In this document: positions 15,679 to 24,462 of the stretch, one piece after another
Position numbering within the stretch: position 1 is the first letter of the stretch
Layout of the letters: the number at the start of each line of letters is the position of its first letter
From: Stappia sp.
Lineage (GTDB): Bacteria; Pseudomonadota; Alphaproteobacteria; Rhizobiales; Stappiaceae
Direction of reading: 5' to 3'
NCBI GenBank assembly: GCA_002722295.1
Contig: PBLF01000017.1
Location: 51,467-84,848 of the forward strand
DNA: 33,382 nucleotides
Position numbers and translations under genes: made by a program
Notes under the pieces: model-generated
The model's input: the letters and a program-made list of their open reading frames with translations, nothing else
Told to the model about the DNA's origin: nothing
Databases searched by the model: none

Positions 15679-15704
15679 CCCGGCGGCGCAAGCCGCCGGG
15701 CTTT
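15679..15704 (+). terminator. Terminator hairpin of the decayed ssb copy
   Basis: A perfect 9-bp stem (CCCGGCGGC at 15679-15687, GCCGCCGGG at 15692-15700) with loop GCAA is followed by CTTTC. It corresponds to the hairpin after intact ssb in sequence and position. It now also stands just beyond the end of the membrane-protein gene at 15737, for which it offers a minus-strand hairpin. Confidence 0.65.
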
Positions 15705-15736
15705 CATCGTGGAAATGATGGTCCGCAGTCGCCAAA

Positions 15737-16153
15737 TCAACGAGAGAAGACAGAGACACCAAGCGCGTTCAGATTGACCATGGCGGCGATACCGATGAAC
15801 AGGCCGCTTGCTCCGCCGAGCAGATTGAGTACCACCGTCGAGTCGATCGCGTTCTTCGTGACGCCATGCACGAGGGCATATCCGGCAATGGCGGCAGGGA
15901 TCGCAAACATCGCGAGCGCAATCACGCGCAAGGCCGGGTTCTTCGCGAAGCCGAGAATGCCGATCACCATCGCGATCGACAGCAAAGCGGCTCCCGCGCC
16001 CACAAAGCCGCTCATGAATATTCCGGCGCCGCCCGCCCAGGCATACTGCGCGGCCGAGATCGCAACCATGACGGGCAGCGCGTAGATCGCGAGATTGTAG
16101 GCAATGATGCAAAGCATGATCGTCAGCGAGATAGCAAGCAGGATCAGCGTCAT
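15737..16153 (-). CDS. Small integral membrane protein of unknown function
   Basis: This 138-residue protein is very hydrophobic, with about four membrane segments: residues 2-22 (LILLAISLTIMLCIIAYNLAI), about 27-60, 62-90 and 100-130. A TKNAIDSTVVLN stretch is the longest polar part. I do not recognise a family. The ATG at 16153 has a GGAGG six bases upstream and begins directly at the first membrane helix. It is a single gene on the element strand between ssb and the DUF2493 gene. Surface or entry exclusion is one possible job for such a protein on a conjugative element, but nothing specific in the sequence supports it. Confidence 0.75.
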   Translation of the reverse strand: MTLILLAISLTIMLCIIAYNLAIYALPVMVAISAAQYAWAGGAGIFMSGFVGAGAALLSIAMVIGILGFAKNPALRVIALAMFAIPAAIAGYALVHGVTKNAIDSTVVLNLLGGASGLFIGIAAMVNLNALGVSVFSR

Positions 16154-16315
16154 GGAAACCTCCAGAAACGGTTGAGGATCACGGCAGGCTGCCTGTGGAT
16201 ACGCTCCGCCTGCGACTATGCTACTGTTCCGGTTCTGCAAGGATGGTTCATAAGAGCCATTGACCTCTCCAGTAGTCAAGTATCGGCGGCCGGAACAGCC
16301 GGCAGGCGGCGGCGC

Positions 16316-17251
16316 TTACGCGCCGCCGTCAAACTTCATGACGGGGATGCCGAGCTTGCGGGCCTTGTCGCCAAGGTTTTCCTGAATCCCCGACCCCGGA
16401 AAAACGAGGACACCAACCGGCAGGACGTCGAGCATCACGTCGTTGCGCTTGAAGGGCGCGGACTTGCCGTGCTTCGTCCAGTCGGGCTTGAAGGCGACCT
16501 GCGGGACCTTGCGATTGTCCGCCCATTTCGCGGCGATCAGTTCAGCGCCCTTCGGCGTGCCGCCGTGCATCAGCACCATGTCGCGGTGCTTGGCATAGAC
16601 CTGATCGAGCTTTGCCCAGATCAGGTGGTGATCGTTGAAGTCGGCGCCTCCGGTCAGGGCGACCTTGGGACCGGGGGGCAGCATCACCTCGGTCTCGGCC
16701 CGGTGCTTCGCGGCGAGGAAATCCCGGCTGTCGATCATCGCGGCGGTGAGATTGCGATGGTTGACCATCGAGCCGGAACGCGGCCGCCAAGCGCTGCCGG
16801 TGTGGTGCTCGAAGGCTTCGGAGGCGACGTCACGGAAGAGTTCCATGCTGTTGCGCCGCTCGATCAGGGTCTGCCCTTCTGCGGTCAGGCGCTCAAGCTC
16901 GACCGATTTGACCTCGCTGCCGTCCTGTTCCTTCTGAAGGCGGCGCTGCGCCTGCTCGTTGTCGTCGAGATCGCGTTCAACCCGGCCTGTGGCGCGATGG
17001 AAGAGATTGACGGTTCCCCAGAGCAACTCGTCGAGGTCGGGTTCGAGGCGGGTGTCGCCGAGCGTCGCGATCAGGGCGTCGAAGATATCTGCGACAGCGG
17101 CGGCGACGTTGTTGCCCTCGGGGAGCGGCCTCGGATCGGGTTCGTCCTGATACGGCCGCCAGCCGTAAAGCTGGAGTTCGGTGAGGAGATGATCGGTGGG
17201 GGACGAGATGTGTTTCGGCTCGAAGCTCAAGTTATGGTCTTCGTTGGTCAT
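16316..17251 (-). CDS. DUF2493 (YspA-like, SLOG-type) protein
   Basis: This 311-residue protein ends in a DUF2493 domain, a Rossmann-like member of the SLOG superfamily thought to bind nucleotide-derived ligands: KVALTGGADFNDHHLIWAKLD at about 190-210, HGGTPKGAELIAAKWA, and LVFPGSGIQENLGDKARKLGIPV near the end. The N-terminal 180 residues are helical, with a probable coiled coil around 95-135 (DDNEQAQRRLQKEQDG). Proteins of this kind are common in alphaproteobacterial ICEs; links to nucleotide signalling in conflict systems are known for SLOG proteins in general, not for this one. The ATG at 17251 follows an AAAGGACG box. A nested stem-loop precedes it. Confidence 0.88.
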   Translation of the reverse strand: MTNEDHNLSFEPKHISSPTDHLLTELQLYGWRPYQDEPDPRPLPEGNNVAAAVADIFDALIATLGDTRLEPDLDELLWGTVNLFHRATGRVERDLDDNEQAQRRLQKEQDGSEVKSVELERLTAEGQTLIERRNSMELFRDVASEAFEHHTGSAWRPRSGSMVNHRNLTAAMIDSRDFLAAKHRAETEVMLPPGPKVALTGGADFNDHHLIWAKLDQVYAKHRDMVLMHGGTPKGAELIAAKWADNRKVPQVAFKPDWTKHGKSAPFKRNDVMLDVLPVGVLVFPGSGIQENLGDKARKLGIPVMKFDGGA

Positions 17252-17577
17252 CGGAAGCGTCCTTTGTCTGGAGACCGCGCCCATCGCGGCCTTCGCAGGC
17301 GTCGAAAGCCCACGGGCGGACTGGACTGGCACCCTCGCGCATTCGCGGGGGCTCCGATGGCCGGGTTCGGGCTATTTTGTTTCGCGCTGCAAAGGCGGGC
17401 TTGTCCCGCCGGCGGAAAATAGCCCGAACGCGGCCATTGCCCGTTCAGACCGTTTGTGGGCCGATCGCCCTCTCGGAAGGCCGTGGGCGCCGCTCTCTCC
17501 GACTTCAAAGGATGCTTGCGATGATGAAGACAGCAGGTGGAGACGCTTCGATCGCGCCTTGTCCCCCAACAATTGCC
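17252..17577 (-). promoter_or_regulatory. Intergenic region with two large stem-loops
   Basis: This 326-base gap has no convincing gene. Nearest the DUF2493 start is a nested stem-loop: outer arms CGCCC at 17278-17282 and GGGCG at 17314-17318, inner arms GCCTTCG at 17289-17295 and CGAAAGC at 17303-17309. Farther away is a longer one: GTTCGGGCTATTTT at 17365-17378 pairs perfectly with AAAATAGCCCGAAC at 17416-17429, and encloses a second hairpin, GGCGGG at 17394-17399 with CCCGCC at 17405-17410. The larger structure could be the terminator of the toprim transcript or a regulatory RNA. Confidence 0.55.
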
Positions 17578-18624
17578 TCATGCTTCCACGAAACGGTGGA
17601 CGTCATCAGGATGGAGCTGCTCCATCAAGGTCGCCTGGAGGGCGTCGATACCGCGCCAGCGCAGATCTTCGTTGAAGTCCTCACGCGATGGCGACACCGA
17701 GATCGCTTCGATCCCGACGCTTCTTGCTCTGGCGACCAGGCTGTCTCTAGCACCATCTCCGGCCGGGTCGCGATCCTGTAGGATATAAAGCCTGCGCAGC
17801 GTCGCCGGGAACAGGATGGCGGCGAGATGAGCTGCGGAGAGCGCCGCCATCATCGGCATGTGGGGCAGAACCTGACGGGGCGACAGCACGGTCTCGATGC
17901 CTTCGCCGACTGCGAGCACCTCACCGGCGACGCCGAAGCGGACGCCGTGCCCGAGAAGGTCGCCCATCGCCCGCCGCGGTGACTCGATTGGCGCCTTGGC
18001 CGAGCCATCCGGGGCAAGCCAGGTGCGATGCGCGCCGGTCTGGTTGCCGTCAAGATCGGTGACGGATGCGACGATCGCCGGCCAGATCTCGGTGGGCGAA
18101 TGCTCGTCGGGCTTATAGTAGCACCGCGCATGGTAGCGCAGCGCGGTGATGCCTGAGAGGGAGGTGATTGCCCGCCCGTTGAGGTAGATTTCCGCAAGTG
18201 TGCCGCCGATCGGCTGCGACATGGCGAAGAGCCGCCGCGACGCTTCGGGCGATCCCGACGGCGCCGTGCTGGACGCCCTGCCGGTCGGTGTTCCCGGCTT
18301 TTCCGGTTCGGGATGCGGGAGCGAGAGGAAGCGGCGCGCTTCCTCGGCCACGTCCTTGAAGTCGGTCAGGCCGAGTGTCTCGCGGATGACATCGAGCAGA
18401 TCGCCATGTTCCCCCGTTGATGCGTCGGTCCATTTGCCTGCAGCGCCCTTGCCGGATTCCGGCCCGGCCAGGCGCACGAACATCGAACGGCCGGGGCTGT
18501 TCTGAACATCGCCGACGACCCAGTATCGTCCGGCGCGGCGGCCGGACGACAGGTAGTGGCGGCAGACCGCCTCGGCATTACGGCCGAGACGGCTTGCCAG
18601 TTCGGAAGCATCGTGACGGGCCAT
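17578..18624 (-). CDS. Toprim-domain primase-like protein (DUF7146 type)
   Basis: This 348-residue protein has an N-terminal primase-helicase-like region (residues 1-110, with GKWTDASTGEHGDLLDVI, which resembles the CHC2-like fold of phage primases but lacks zinc cysteines) and a toprim domain from about 200. Toprim metal residues are visible: E241/E244 in VGEGIETVLS and D284/D286 in LQDRDPAGDGA. It may synthesise primers for the complementary strand after transfer. Its ATG overlaps the stop of the methyltransferase-helicase gene by one base (TAATG), so the two are translationally coupled and probably act together on DNA. Confidence 0.9.
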   Translation of the reverse strand: MARHDASELASRLGRNAEAVCRHYLSSGRRAGRYWVVGDVQNSPGRSMFVRLAGPESGKGAAGKWTDASTGEHGDLLDVIRETLGLTDFKDVAEEARRFLSLPHPEPEKPGTPTGRASSTAPSGSPEASRRLFAMSQPIGGTLAEIYLNGRAITSLSGITALRYHARCYYKPDEHSPTEIWPAIVASVTDLDGNQTGAHRTWLAPDGSAKAPIESPRRAMGDLLGHGVRFGVAGEVLAVGEGIETVLSPRQVLPHMPMMAALSAAHLAAILFPATLRRLYILQDRDPAGDGARDSLVARARSVGIEAISVSPSREDFNEDLRWRGIDALQATLMEQLHPDDVHRFVEA

Positions 18625-21600
18625 TACGCTGCCTCCCGTTCACCGATGCGCTGCACTGGCCAGCGGTCGAGCAGTTTGCCAAGAACCACAGGGCCATTGG
18701 CATCGACCGGGACGAACATGCGCAGCTTCCACGAGATGATCTCATGAAACAGCCCGTAGGCCGTGAGGCGTTCGCGCATTGTGTCGGTGAAACCAGACAG
18801 TTCGATGCGGTTTACGCCCATGACGCGGGAGCGGCGAAGCTGCAACCCTTCGGCAAGATCGAGGACGGTGCGGCCATCCATCAGTGCGGTGAATGCGGTA
18901 TCCGGCGTCAGCGAACTGGCACCGGTCGTTACCGCGTTGGCCGCCCAGGCCGGCGAGACCTTGCGACCGATGATGCGCTCGCCTTCGTCGGTCTGGAGGC
19001 GATAAACGCGCGAGGATTCGTGCGGAAGCCGTTTCCAGATCGGCAGCAGCAGGCCGGTGACGATATGGATCGTGCTGTCGGAGAATTCCGGCACCTCCGC
19101 GATTTCTGCATTCCAGGCCGATGAGAAGGAGTGCTCGTCGGCTTCAACCCAATGGGTCTCACCCATCATCCTGACCGGGATGTTATGCCCGTCCATCGGC
19201 CGGATCAGCCGCACGCGCCGTTCGATCTCGCCATCGTCCAGCATGATGCTGGTGGTCGGGATCTGGACGGCGGCGCGGCCCGAACGCTCGTTGATGAGGA
19301 GCTTCGCTTGGCGGTCGTCGAGATGGCGGCGCGCATCGTCCAGCGTAACCGGACGATTGCGTTCGCGCTGCGTGATCGTCAGCAACCGGGTTTCCGCACC
19401 GGTGCCTGGATGGGTATAGATGGTCTGGCGATCGGTGACGGTGAAACGTTCCGCCGTCAGCGTCTCCAGCCCGACATCGTAGCTGCCGCTGGCGATCGCG
19501 CCCTCGATCCTGGCGTTCAGCAATTGCTCGAAGGCGGCAAACAGGATGCTCTGAAGCTCGATGGTCAGCGCCAGCAGCCGATTGAGAAAGGTGGTGATCG
19601 GCGGCAGATCGTCCTTGATGCCGGTCGAATCCATCAGCTTCAGGCCGGTAGCGGATTCGAACCGGTCGAGCGAGCAGCCCTCGACCTTGCCGCGGACTAG
19701 AAGGAGATAGAGCTGGCGCAGCGCGTCGCGGGCATAGGGGCTTTCCAGATTGTCCTCGGGCCGGAAGAGGCCTTGTCCGCCGGTCTGGCGCTGACCGCGC
19801 GTGATCGCGCCGAGCGTGTCGAGCCGCCGCGCGATGGTGGAGAGAAAGCGCTTTTCCGCCCTTACATCGGTCGCTATGGGCCGGAAGAGCGGCGGTTGCG
19901 CCTGGTTGGTGCGATGCGTACGGCCTAGCCCTTGAATGGCGGCGTCCGCCTTCCAGCCCGGCTCCAGCAGATAATGCACGCGCAGCCGCGTATTCCGCGC
20001 CGACAGCTCCGCGTGGTAGCTGCGGCCGGTTCCGCCCGCATCCGAGAAGATCAGGATGCGTTTCTGGTCGTCCATGAACGCCTGCGTTTCGGCGAGATTG
20101 GCTGCGGCGGTGCGGTTTTCGACCACGAGCCGGTCGCCGATGTCGCCGGCTCCCGCCTTGCGGACAATCCGACGCGAGCGGCCAGTCACCTCCGCGACGA
20201 GATCGCACCCGAAATGCTGGACGATCTGGTCGAGCGCGCCCGGAACCGGCGGCAGGCTGGCCAGCGTCTCGATCAGCGCAGTGCGGCGCGCAACTGCCTC
20301 GCGACTTTCGACGGGTTGGCCGTCGCGGAACACCGGACGCGAGGACAGATTGCCCTCTGAGTCGGTGAAGGGCTCGTAGAGCTGCACCGGGAAGCTGGTT
20401 TCCAGGTACGACAGGACATACTCGCGCGGAGTAATGTCCATACGGACGTCGTTCCATTCCTCGGTCGGCAGGTCGGCCAGGCGGCGCTCCATCAGCGCCT
20501 CGCCGGTCGAGACGATCTGGATCACGGCGGCATGGCCTGCCTCCAGATCGGCGTCGATGGACCGGATCAGCGTCGGGGTCTTCATGCTGGTGAGCAGATG
20601 ACCGAAGAAGCGCTGCTTGGCCGATTCGAACGCGGAACGGGCTGCGGATTTCGCCTGCTTGTTCAGAGTGCCGGCGCTGCCGGTGATGTTGGCCGCCTCC
20701 ATCGCCGCATCGAGATTGTTATGAATGACGGCGAATGCGCCGGCATAGGCGTCGTAGATGCGGGTCTGCTCGGGCGTCAGCGCGTGCTCGACCAGCTCGT
20801 ATTCCACGCCGTCGAAGGAGAGCGAGCGGGCAGTATAAAGACCGAGCGCGCGAAGGTCGCGGGCCAGAACCTCCATCGCCGCGACACCGCCGGCCTCGAT
20901 CGCCTCCACGAACTCGGCCCGCGTGGAAAACGGAAAATCCTCGCCGCCCCACAGGCCGAGCCGCTGCGCATAGGCGAGGTTATGGACGGTCGTGGCGCCG
21001 GTCGCCGAGACATAGACGACGCGGGCATTCGGCAAGGCGTGCTGAAGGCGCAGACCGGCGCGGCCCTGTTGGGACGCAGCGACGTCCCCCCGTTCACCTT
21101 TGCCGCCGGCGGCGTTCTGCATGGCGTGCGCCTCGTCGAAAACGATCACTCCATCGAAGTCGGAGCCCAACCATTGGACGATCTGCTTGACCCTGGAAAC
21201 CCTTTCTCCACGGTCGTCGGAACGTAGCGTGGCATAGGTTGTAAATAGGACGCCTTCCGGCAGCGTGACCGGCTTGCCCTGCGGGAACCGCGACAGCGGC
21301 GTGACCAGCAGGCGCTCCATCCCGAGCGCCGACCAGTCGCGTTGGGCGTCCTCCAGCAGCTTGTCGGACTTGGAGATCCAGATCGCCTTGCGGCGGCCCT
21401 GGAGCCAGTTGTCGAGAATGATCGCGGCCGATTGCCTGCCCTTGCCGACGCCGGTGCCGTCGCCGATGAAGAAGCCGCGCCGGAAACGCACGGCATTATT
21501 CGCATCTTCGCGTGCGGCGGAGACCAGATCGAAGGTCTCGTCCACCGTCCACGAACCGGCGAGATAATCGGCATGAGCCTCGCCGGCATAGATTACGGTC

Positions 21601-22970
21601 TCCAACTGCGCATCCGACAGGAGGGCATGGATCGCGCCCGGGAGATGCGGGCGATAGGCCGGCTTCGGCGGCGCGACGGAGGCCATCGCCGCCGACTGCA
21701 CCAGCATGGTGGGATGCGCCTGAGAGCCGGGAATACGGATCGCCTGCAATCCGTATTCTTCGTAGATGGCGTCGGAGATGCGGCCGCCCTCCGCGGGCGA
21801 CCAAACGACGGTCTCGTAGTCGAGAGGCGCGCCTTCCGGTTCGGCCATCGCTGGGGCGGGAGCGGCCCTGGCGGCGCGGGTGAGATAGCCCCGCACGCTG
21901 CGGGCGGCGGCTGGCACAGCCGGGGGCACGGAGACGGCCCGATCGACGGGGAGCCGGGCGGGCAGATGCTCGGCGAGCCATCCGAGCAGCGTGGCGACAT
22001 CGGGCGCGACGCCGGGCGCGGTAGGGAATGCGGCAGGATCGTCAGCTGGGAGCTTATCGATGACGGTGAGTCGTGTCGGATAGGTCGTGCCGTGCTTGGC
22101 ATAGACCGAGCCGTCAATCGCGGTGGAGAAGACGACGCGGCCGCGCTCCTGCAGACGCGTATAGGCCGAGGTCCAGGCCGGCGCGTCGGGTGCGAAGTTC
22201 GCGCCTGTAATCGCGACGAGGCGACCGCCGGGCGCAAGACGCGCCAGCGCCGAGGCGATATGGCGGAAGGCGGCGTCGGCCACACGGCCCTCGACATTGG
22301 CCATGACCGAGAACGGCGGGTTCATCAGCACGACGGACGGCAGAAGGCTGGCGTCGAGATGATCGTCGATCTGGGCGGCATCGAAGCGGGAGATAGACAG
22401 GGCCGGAAAGAGGAGAGACAGGAGACCGGTGCGAGTCTGGGCGAGTTCGTTGAGAACGAGTGAGCCGCCTGTGATCTCGGCCAGGATGGCGAGGAGCCCG
22501 GTCCCTGCCGACGGCTCCAGCACACAGTCTGCCGGCGTGATCGCCGCCGCCGTCACGACCGCCAGACCGAGCAGAATCGGGGTCGAGAATTGCTGGAAGG
22601 ACTGCGCCTCTTCAGAGCGGCGCGTATGCGTCGGCAGAAGACCGGCAATCTTGGCGAACTGTGGCAGCACCGTTGCCGGAGAGGCGGATTTACGGAAAAG
22701 CGCCTTGCCGTATTTGCGCAGGAAAAGAACGGTTGCCGCCTCGCAGGCGTCATAGGCCGTTTTCCAGTCCCAGGCACCGGTCGCGTCGGAGGCGCCGAAG
22801 GCAGACACCATCGCGCCGCGCAACGTGGCGGCGTCAATGCGCTGGCCACATTCAAGATGAGGGAGGAGGAACTGCGCCGCGGCGAAGACCGCCGCAGCGA
22901 TGTCGGCATCGGGGGCGAGCGGAACCGGCACTGTGGCGGATGCCGCCGTGGATACGGAAATCATGTTCAT
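18624..22970 (-). CDS. Fused N6-type methyltransferase and strawberry-notch-like helicase
   Basis: This 1448-residue protein joins two enzymes. The N-terminal part is a DNA methyltransferase with VLEPSAGTGLLAIL at about 150-163 (SAM motif I) and LMNPPFSV at about 215 (catalytic NPPF). The second part is a superfamily 2 helicase of the strawberry-notch group with Walker A GDGTGVGKGRQSA near 505, DEAH box VIVFDEAHAMQ near 610, and an SNo-type C-terminal helicase region (ILIFSDAGGTGRSYHAELSA, near 980). The start at 22970 has a GAGG box; an earlier in-frame start would run through a structured leader. Such giant proteins are typical ICE and phage genes, proposed to modify and remodel DNA, possibly against restriction. 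The gene appears intact. Confidence 0.92.
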   Translation of the reverse strand: MNMISVSTAASATVPVPLAPDADIAAAVFAAAQFLLPHLECGQRIDAATLRGAMVSAFGASDATGAWDWKTAYDACEAATVLFLRKYGKALFRKSASPATVLPQFAKIAGLLPTHTRRSEEAQSFQQFSTPILLGLAVVTAAAITPADCVLEPSAGTGLLAILAEITGGSLVLNELAQTRTGLLSLLFPALSISRFDAAQIDDHLDASLLPSVVLMNPPFSVMANVEGRVADAAFRHIASALARLAPGGRLVAITGANFAPDAPAWTSAYTRLQERGRVVFSTAIDGSVYAKHGTTYPTRLTVIDKLPADDPAAFPTAPGVAPDVATLLGWLAEHLPARLPVDRAVSVPPAVPAAARSVRGYLTRAARAAPAPAMAEPEGAPLDYETVVWSPAEGGRISDAIYEEYGLQAIRIPGSQAHPTMLVQSAAMASVAPPKPAYRPHLPGAIHALLSDAQLETVIYAGEAHADYLAGSWTVDETFDLVSAAREDANNAVRFRRGFFIGDGTGVGKGRQSAAIILDNWLQGRRKAIWISKSDKLLEDAQRDWSALGMERLLVTPLSRFPQGKPVTLPEGVLFTTYATLRSDDRGERVSRVKQIVQWLGSDFDGVIVFDEAHAMQNAAGGKGERGDVAASQQGRAGLRLQHALPNARVVYVSATGATTVHNLAYAQRLGLWGGEDFPFSTRAEFVEAIEAGGVAAMEVLARDLRALGLYTARSLSFDGVEYELVEHALTPEQTRIYDAYAGAFAVIHNNLDAAMEAANITGSAGTLNKQAKSAARSAFESAKQRFFGHLLTSMKTPTLIRSIDADLEAGHAAVIQIVSTGEALMERRLADLPTEEWNDVRMDITPREYVLSYLETSFPVQLYEPFTDSEGNLSSRPVFRDGQPVESREAVARRTALIETLASLPPVPGALDQIVQHFGCDLVAEVTGRSRRIVRKAGAGDIGDRLVVENRTAAANLAETQAFMDDQKRILIFSDAGGTGRSYHAELSARNTRLRVHYLLEPGWKADAAIQGLGRTHRTNQAQPPLFRPIATDVRAEKRFLSTIARRLDTLGAITRGQRQTGGQGLFRPEDNLESPYARDALRQLYLLLVRGKVEGCSLDRFESATGLKLMDSTGIKDDLPPITTFLNRLLALTIELQSILFAAFEQLLNARIEGAIASGSYDVGLETLTAERFTVTDRQTIYTHPGTGAETRLLTITQRERNRPVTLDDARRHLDDRQAKLLINERSGRAAVQIPTTSIMLDDGEIERRVRLIRPMDGHNIPVRMMGETHWVEADEHSFSSAWNAEIAEVPEFSDSTIHIVTGLLLPIWKRLPHESSRVYRLQTDEGERIIGRKVSPAWAANAVTTGASSLTPDTAFTALMDGRTVLDLAEGLQLRRSRVMGVNRIELSGFTDTMRERLTAYGLFHEIISWKLRMFVPVDANGPVVLGKLLDRWPVQRIGEREAA

Positions 22971-22976
22971 GGGAAA

Positions 22977-23060
22977 ACCTCGGGAGAGCGGGACAGGATC
23001 GAGCCCGCGCAGCGCTCTCTCGATCGCACAGGCTCGAACCCGTCCCGGCCTTCCTCTCCC
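22977..23060 (-). promoter_or_regulatory. Structured leader, copy 4 (variant), before the methyltransferase-helicase gene
   Basis: Outer arms CGGGACAGG at 22989-22997 and CCCGTCCCG at 23039-23047 pair with a G-U wobble in the transcript. A 7-bp inner stem (TCGAGCC at 22999-23005, GGCTCGA at 23031-23037) follows. It shares the GACGGGTT block and a purine-rich GAGGGAGAGG upstream segment with the leaders at 25.5, 28.8 and 30.6 kb, but the inner loop is larger and the hairpin ends 18 bases before the start codon. Confidence 0.55.
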
Positions 23061-23094
23061 TCTACCCGGAAGCACGGCCGCCGTCGGTCACTGC

Positions 23095-23137
23095 TTGAAT
23101 GATGGCGCGCAAGCGGCTATCTTACGTTTGTCTTACG
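23095..23137 (+). promoter_or_regulatory. Promoter and repeat operator of the AbrB/PIN pair
   Basis: TTGAAT at 23095-23100 and TATCTT at 23118-23123 are 17 bases apart and make a plausible promoter for the toxin-antitoxin genes. A direct repeat TCTTACG at 23120-23126 and 23131-23137, spaced 11 bases, overlaps the -10 and is a likely antitoxin binding site. Confidence 0.55.
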
Positions 23138-23156
23138 CTATGAAAGGTTAGGGCCG

Positions 23157-23435
23157 ATGGCCAACGCGGATAAGCTCACCACCACCACCGTCTCCACCAA
23201 GGGGCAGGTCATCCTTCCCAGCGCCATCCGCCAGCGGCGGGAATGGGGAGCCGGAACGCGGCTCGTGGTCGAGGAGACCCCGGAGGGTGTGCTGCTGAAG
23301 CCAGTCCCAGCCTTCGCCGAGACGCGACCGGAAGACGTGTTCGGCGTGCTGGCCTGGAAGGGCAAGCCAAAGACGCTTGAGGAGATGGATGCCGGCGTGC
23401 TGGCCGAAGCGAAGCGCCGCCATGCTCGCGATTGA
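23157..23435 (+). CDS. AbrB/MazE-type antitoxin
   Basis: This 92-residue protein has the AbrB swapped-hairpin DNA-binding domain at residues 8-50: TTVSTKGQVILPSAIRQRREWGAG, with the STKGQVxLP signature. The C-terminal part (WKGKPKTLEEMDAGVLAEAKRRHAR) is the usual toxin-binding tail of antitoxins paired with PIN toxins. It overlaps the toxin gene by 14 bases. The pair is on the plus strand while its neighbours are on the minus strand, so it was probably inserted as a cargo module between the methyltransferase-helicase and the following operon. Confidence 0.93.
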   Translation: MANADKLTTTTVSTKGQVILPSAIRQRREWGAGTRLVVEETPEGVLLKPVPAFAETRPEDVFGVLAWKGKPKTLEEMDAGVLAEAKRRHARD

Positions 23436-23811
23436 TACCAATCTGGTCGTCCGCTACCTGACCGGTGACCATCCGAAACAATCGCCGCGCGCCCGCGACC
23501 TGATCGACAGGCAGCCGGTCTTTGCCGGCGTCACGGTGATCCTCGAAACCGAATGGGTGCTGCGCAGCACCTATGAATATCGCCCGGCGGAAATCGCCCA
23601 CGCGCTACGGGTGTTCGCTGGCCTGCCGACCGTGACGGTCGAGGACGGTGCGATCGTCGCCGCCGCCCTCGACCTTGCCGAGACGGGAATGGATTTCGCG
23701 GATGCGCTGCATCTCGGCCGCGCGGCGCATTGCGAGGGTTTCGCGAGCTTCGACCGCAAGCTGGTCAAGGCGGCGAAGGCCGCCGGATATGCGGGCATTC
23801 GCGAACCCTGA
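23422..23811 (+). CDS. PIN-domain toxin (VapC-like)
   Basis: This 129-residue protein starts MLAIDTNLVVRYL and carries all four acidic positions of a PIN ribonuclease: D5 (AIDTN), E42 or E44 (ILETEWVL), D94 (DFADALHL) and D111 (FASFDRKL). The ATG at 23422 lies inside the end of the antitoxin gene, so translation of the two is linked. Its active site looks complete. It converges with the minus-strand gene ending at 23818, leaving six bases between stops. Confidence 0.94.
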   Translation: MLAIDTNLVVRYLTGDHPKQSPRARDLIDRQPVFAGVTVILETEWVLRSTYEYRPAEIAHALRVFAGLPTVTVEDGAIVAAALDLAETGMDFADALHLGRAAHCEGFASFDRKLVKAAKAAGYAGIREP

Positions 23812-23817
23812 CCGCGA

Positions 23818-24462
23818 TCAACCGAAACGGCGACCCGCCGCCGTGAAGGTGTAGTCGTTGGCGACGATGGTCTCGTCCACCGCCTCGTCCGAGGACAGGT
23901 ATTCGTATTCACGCTCCAACTGCCGATAAAGCCAGCGCGCCAGATCACGTAGCGCCTCGATGACGATTTCCTCGGCATCGACGGTCATGTCCTGATATGT
24001 CGGACTGTCGCGCTCGACCGAGATCGACATGCAATATTCGTGATAATAATTACCACGATGGCTGGCCTCGGCGCGAAGCTGGTAGAAATTGCGGCGTTGA
24101 ATCGCCAGCAATGCATCGGCGATCTCATGCAGCTTTACGTCCTGCGGCGCATAGGATCGGATCTCGGCGGAGGCGTTTTTCCGGTAGGAGTAGAAGCCCT
24201 CCCAAGAGGCTCCATCACCTTGCGACCAGAAGCCCCGAAACCAGATGCGCGGCTCCTGCCGCGATCTGCCGCCCATAAGCCGCACGGTACTGGTCTTGAA
24301 GCGGATGCCGAGGATTTCCGCGATCCGTTGGAAATCTTCATAGACCGCATCATACCAGTCGTAGTCGAAGCCGCCTTCGCGATACCAGGCACGGGCCTTG
24401 TCCTTTGCGGCATCGGAAAGCTCATCGAGCCGATAGACCGTGGTTTCGATGATCTCAGGCAT
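23818..24462 (-). CDS. Conserved element protein of unknown function (antitoxin-like label in relatives)
   Basis: This 214-residue protein starts MPEIIETTVYRLDELSDAAKDKARAWYREG and has a tryptophan- and tyrosine-rich core (DYDWYDAVYEDFQRIAEILGI, FRGFWSQGDGASWEGFYSYRK). Similar proteins occur in phages and ICEs, and I recall them carrying the loose label antitoxin of a toxin-antitoxin stability system, which should not be taken as evidence. A strong GGAGGTGATC ribosome site precedes the ATG at 24462. It overlaps the upstream 138-residue gene by eight bases, so the two are coupled. No enzyme motif is visible. Confidence 0.85.
   Translation of the reverse strand: MPEIIETTVYRLDELSDAAKDKARAWYREGGFDYDWYDAVYEDFQRIAEILGIRFKTSTVRLMGGRSRQEPRIWFRGFWSQGDGASWEGFYSYRKNASAEIRSYAPQDVKLHEIADALLAIQRRNFYQLRAEASHRGNYYHEYCMSISVERDSPTYQDMTVDAEEIVIEALRDLARWLYRQLEREYEYLSSDEAVDETIVANDYTFTAAGRRFG

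Noticed and set aside
15866..17422. A 518-codon plus-strand frame across the membrane-protein and DUF2493 genes
   Set aside because: It crosses two real minus-strand genes and a hairpin-rich gap, with no domain or ribosome site.
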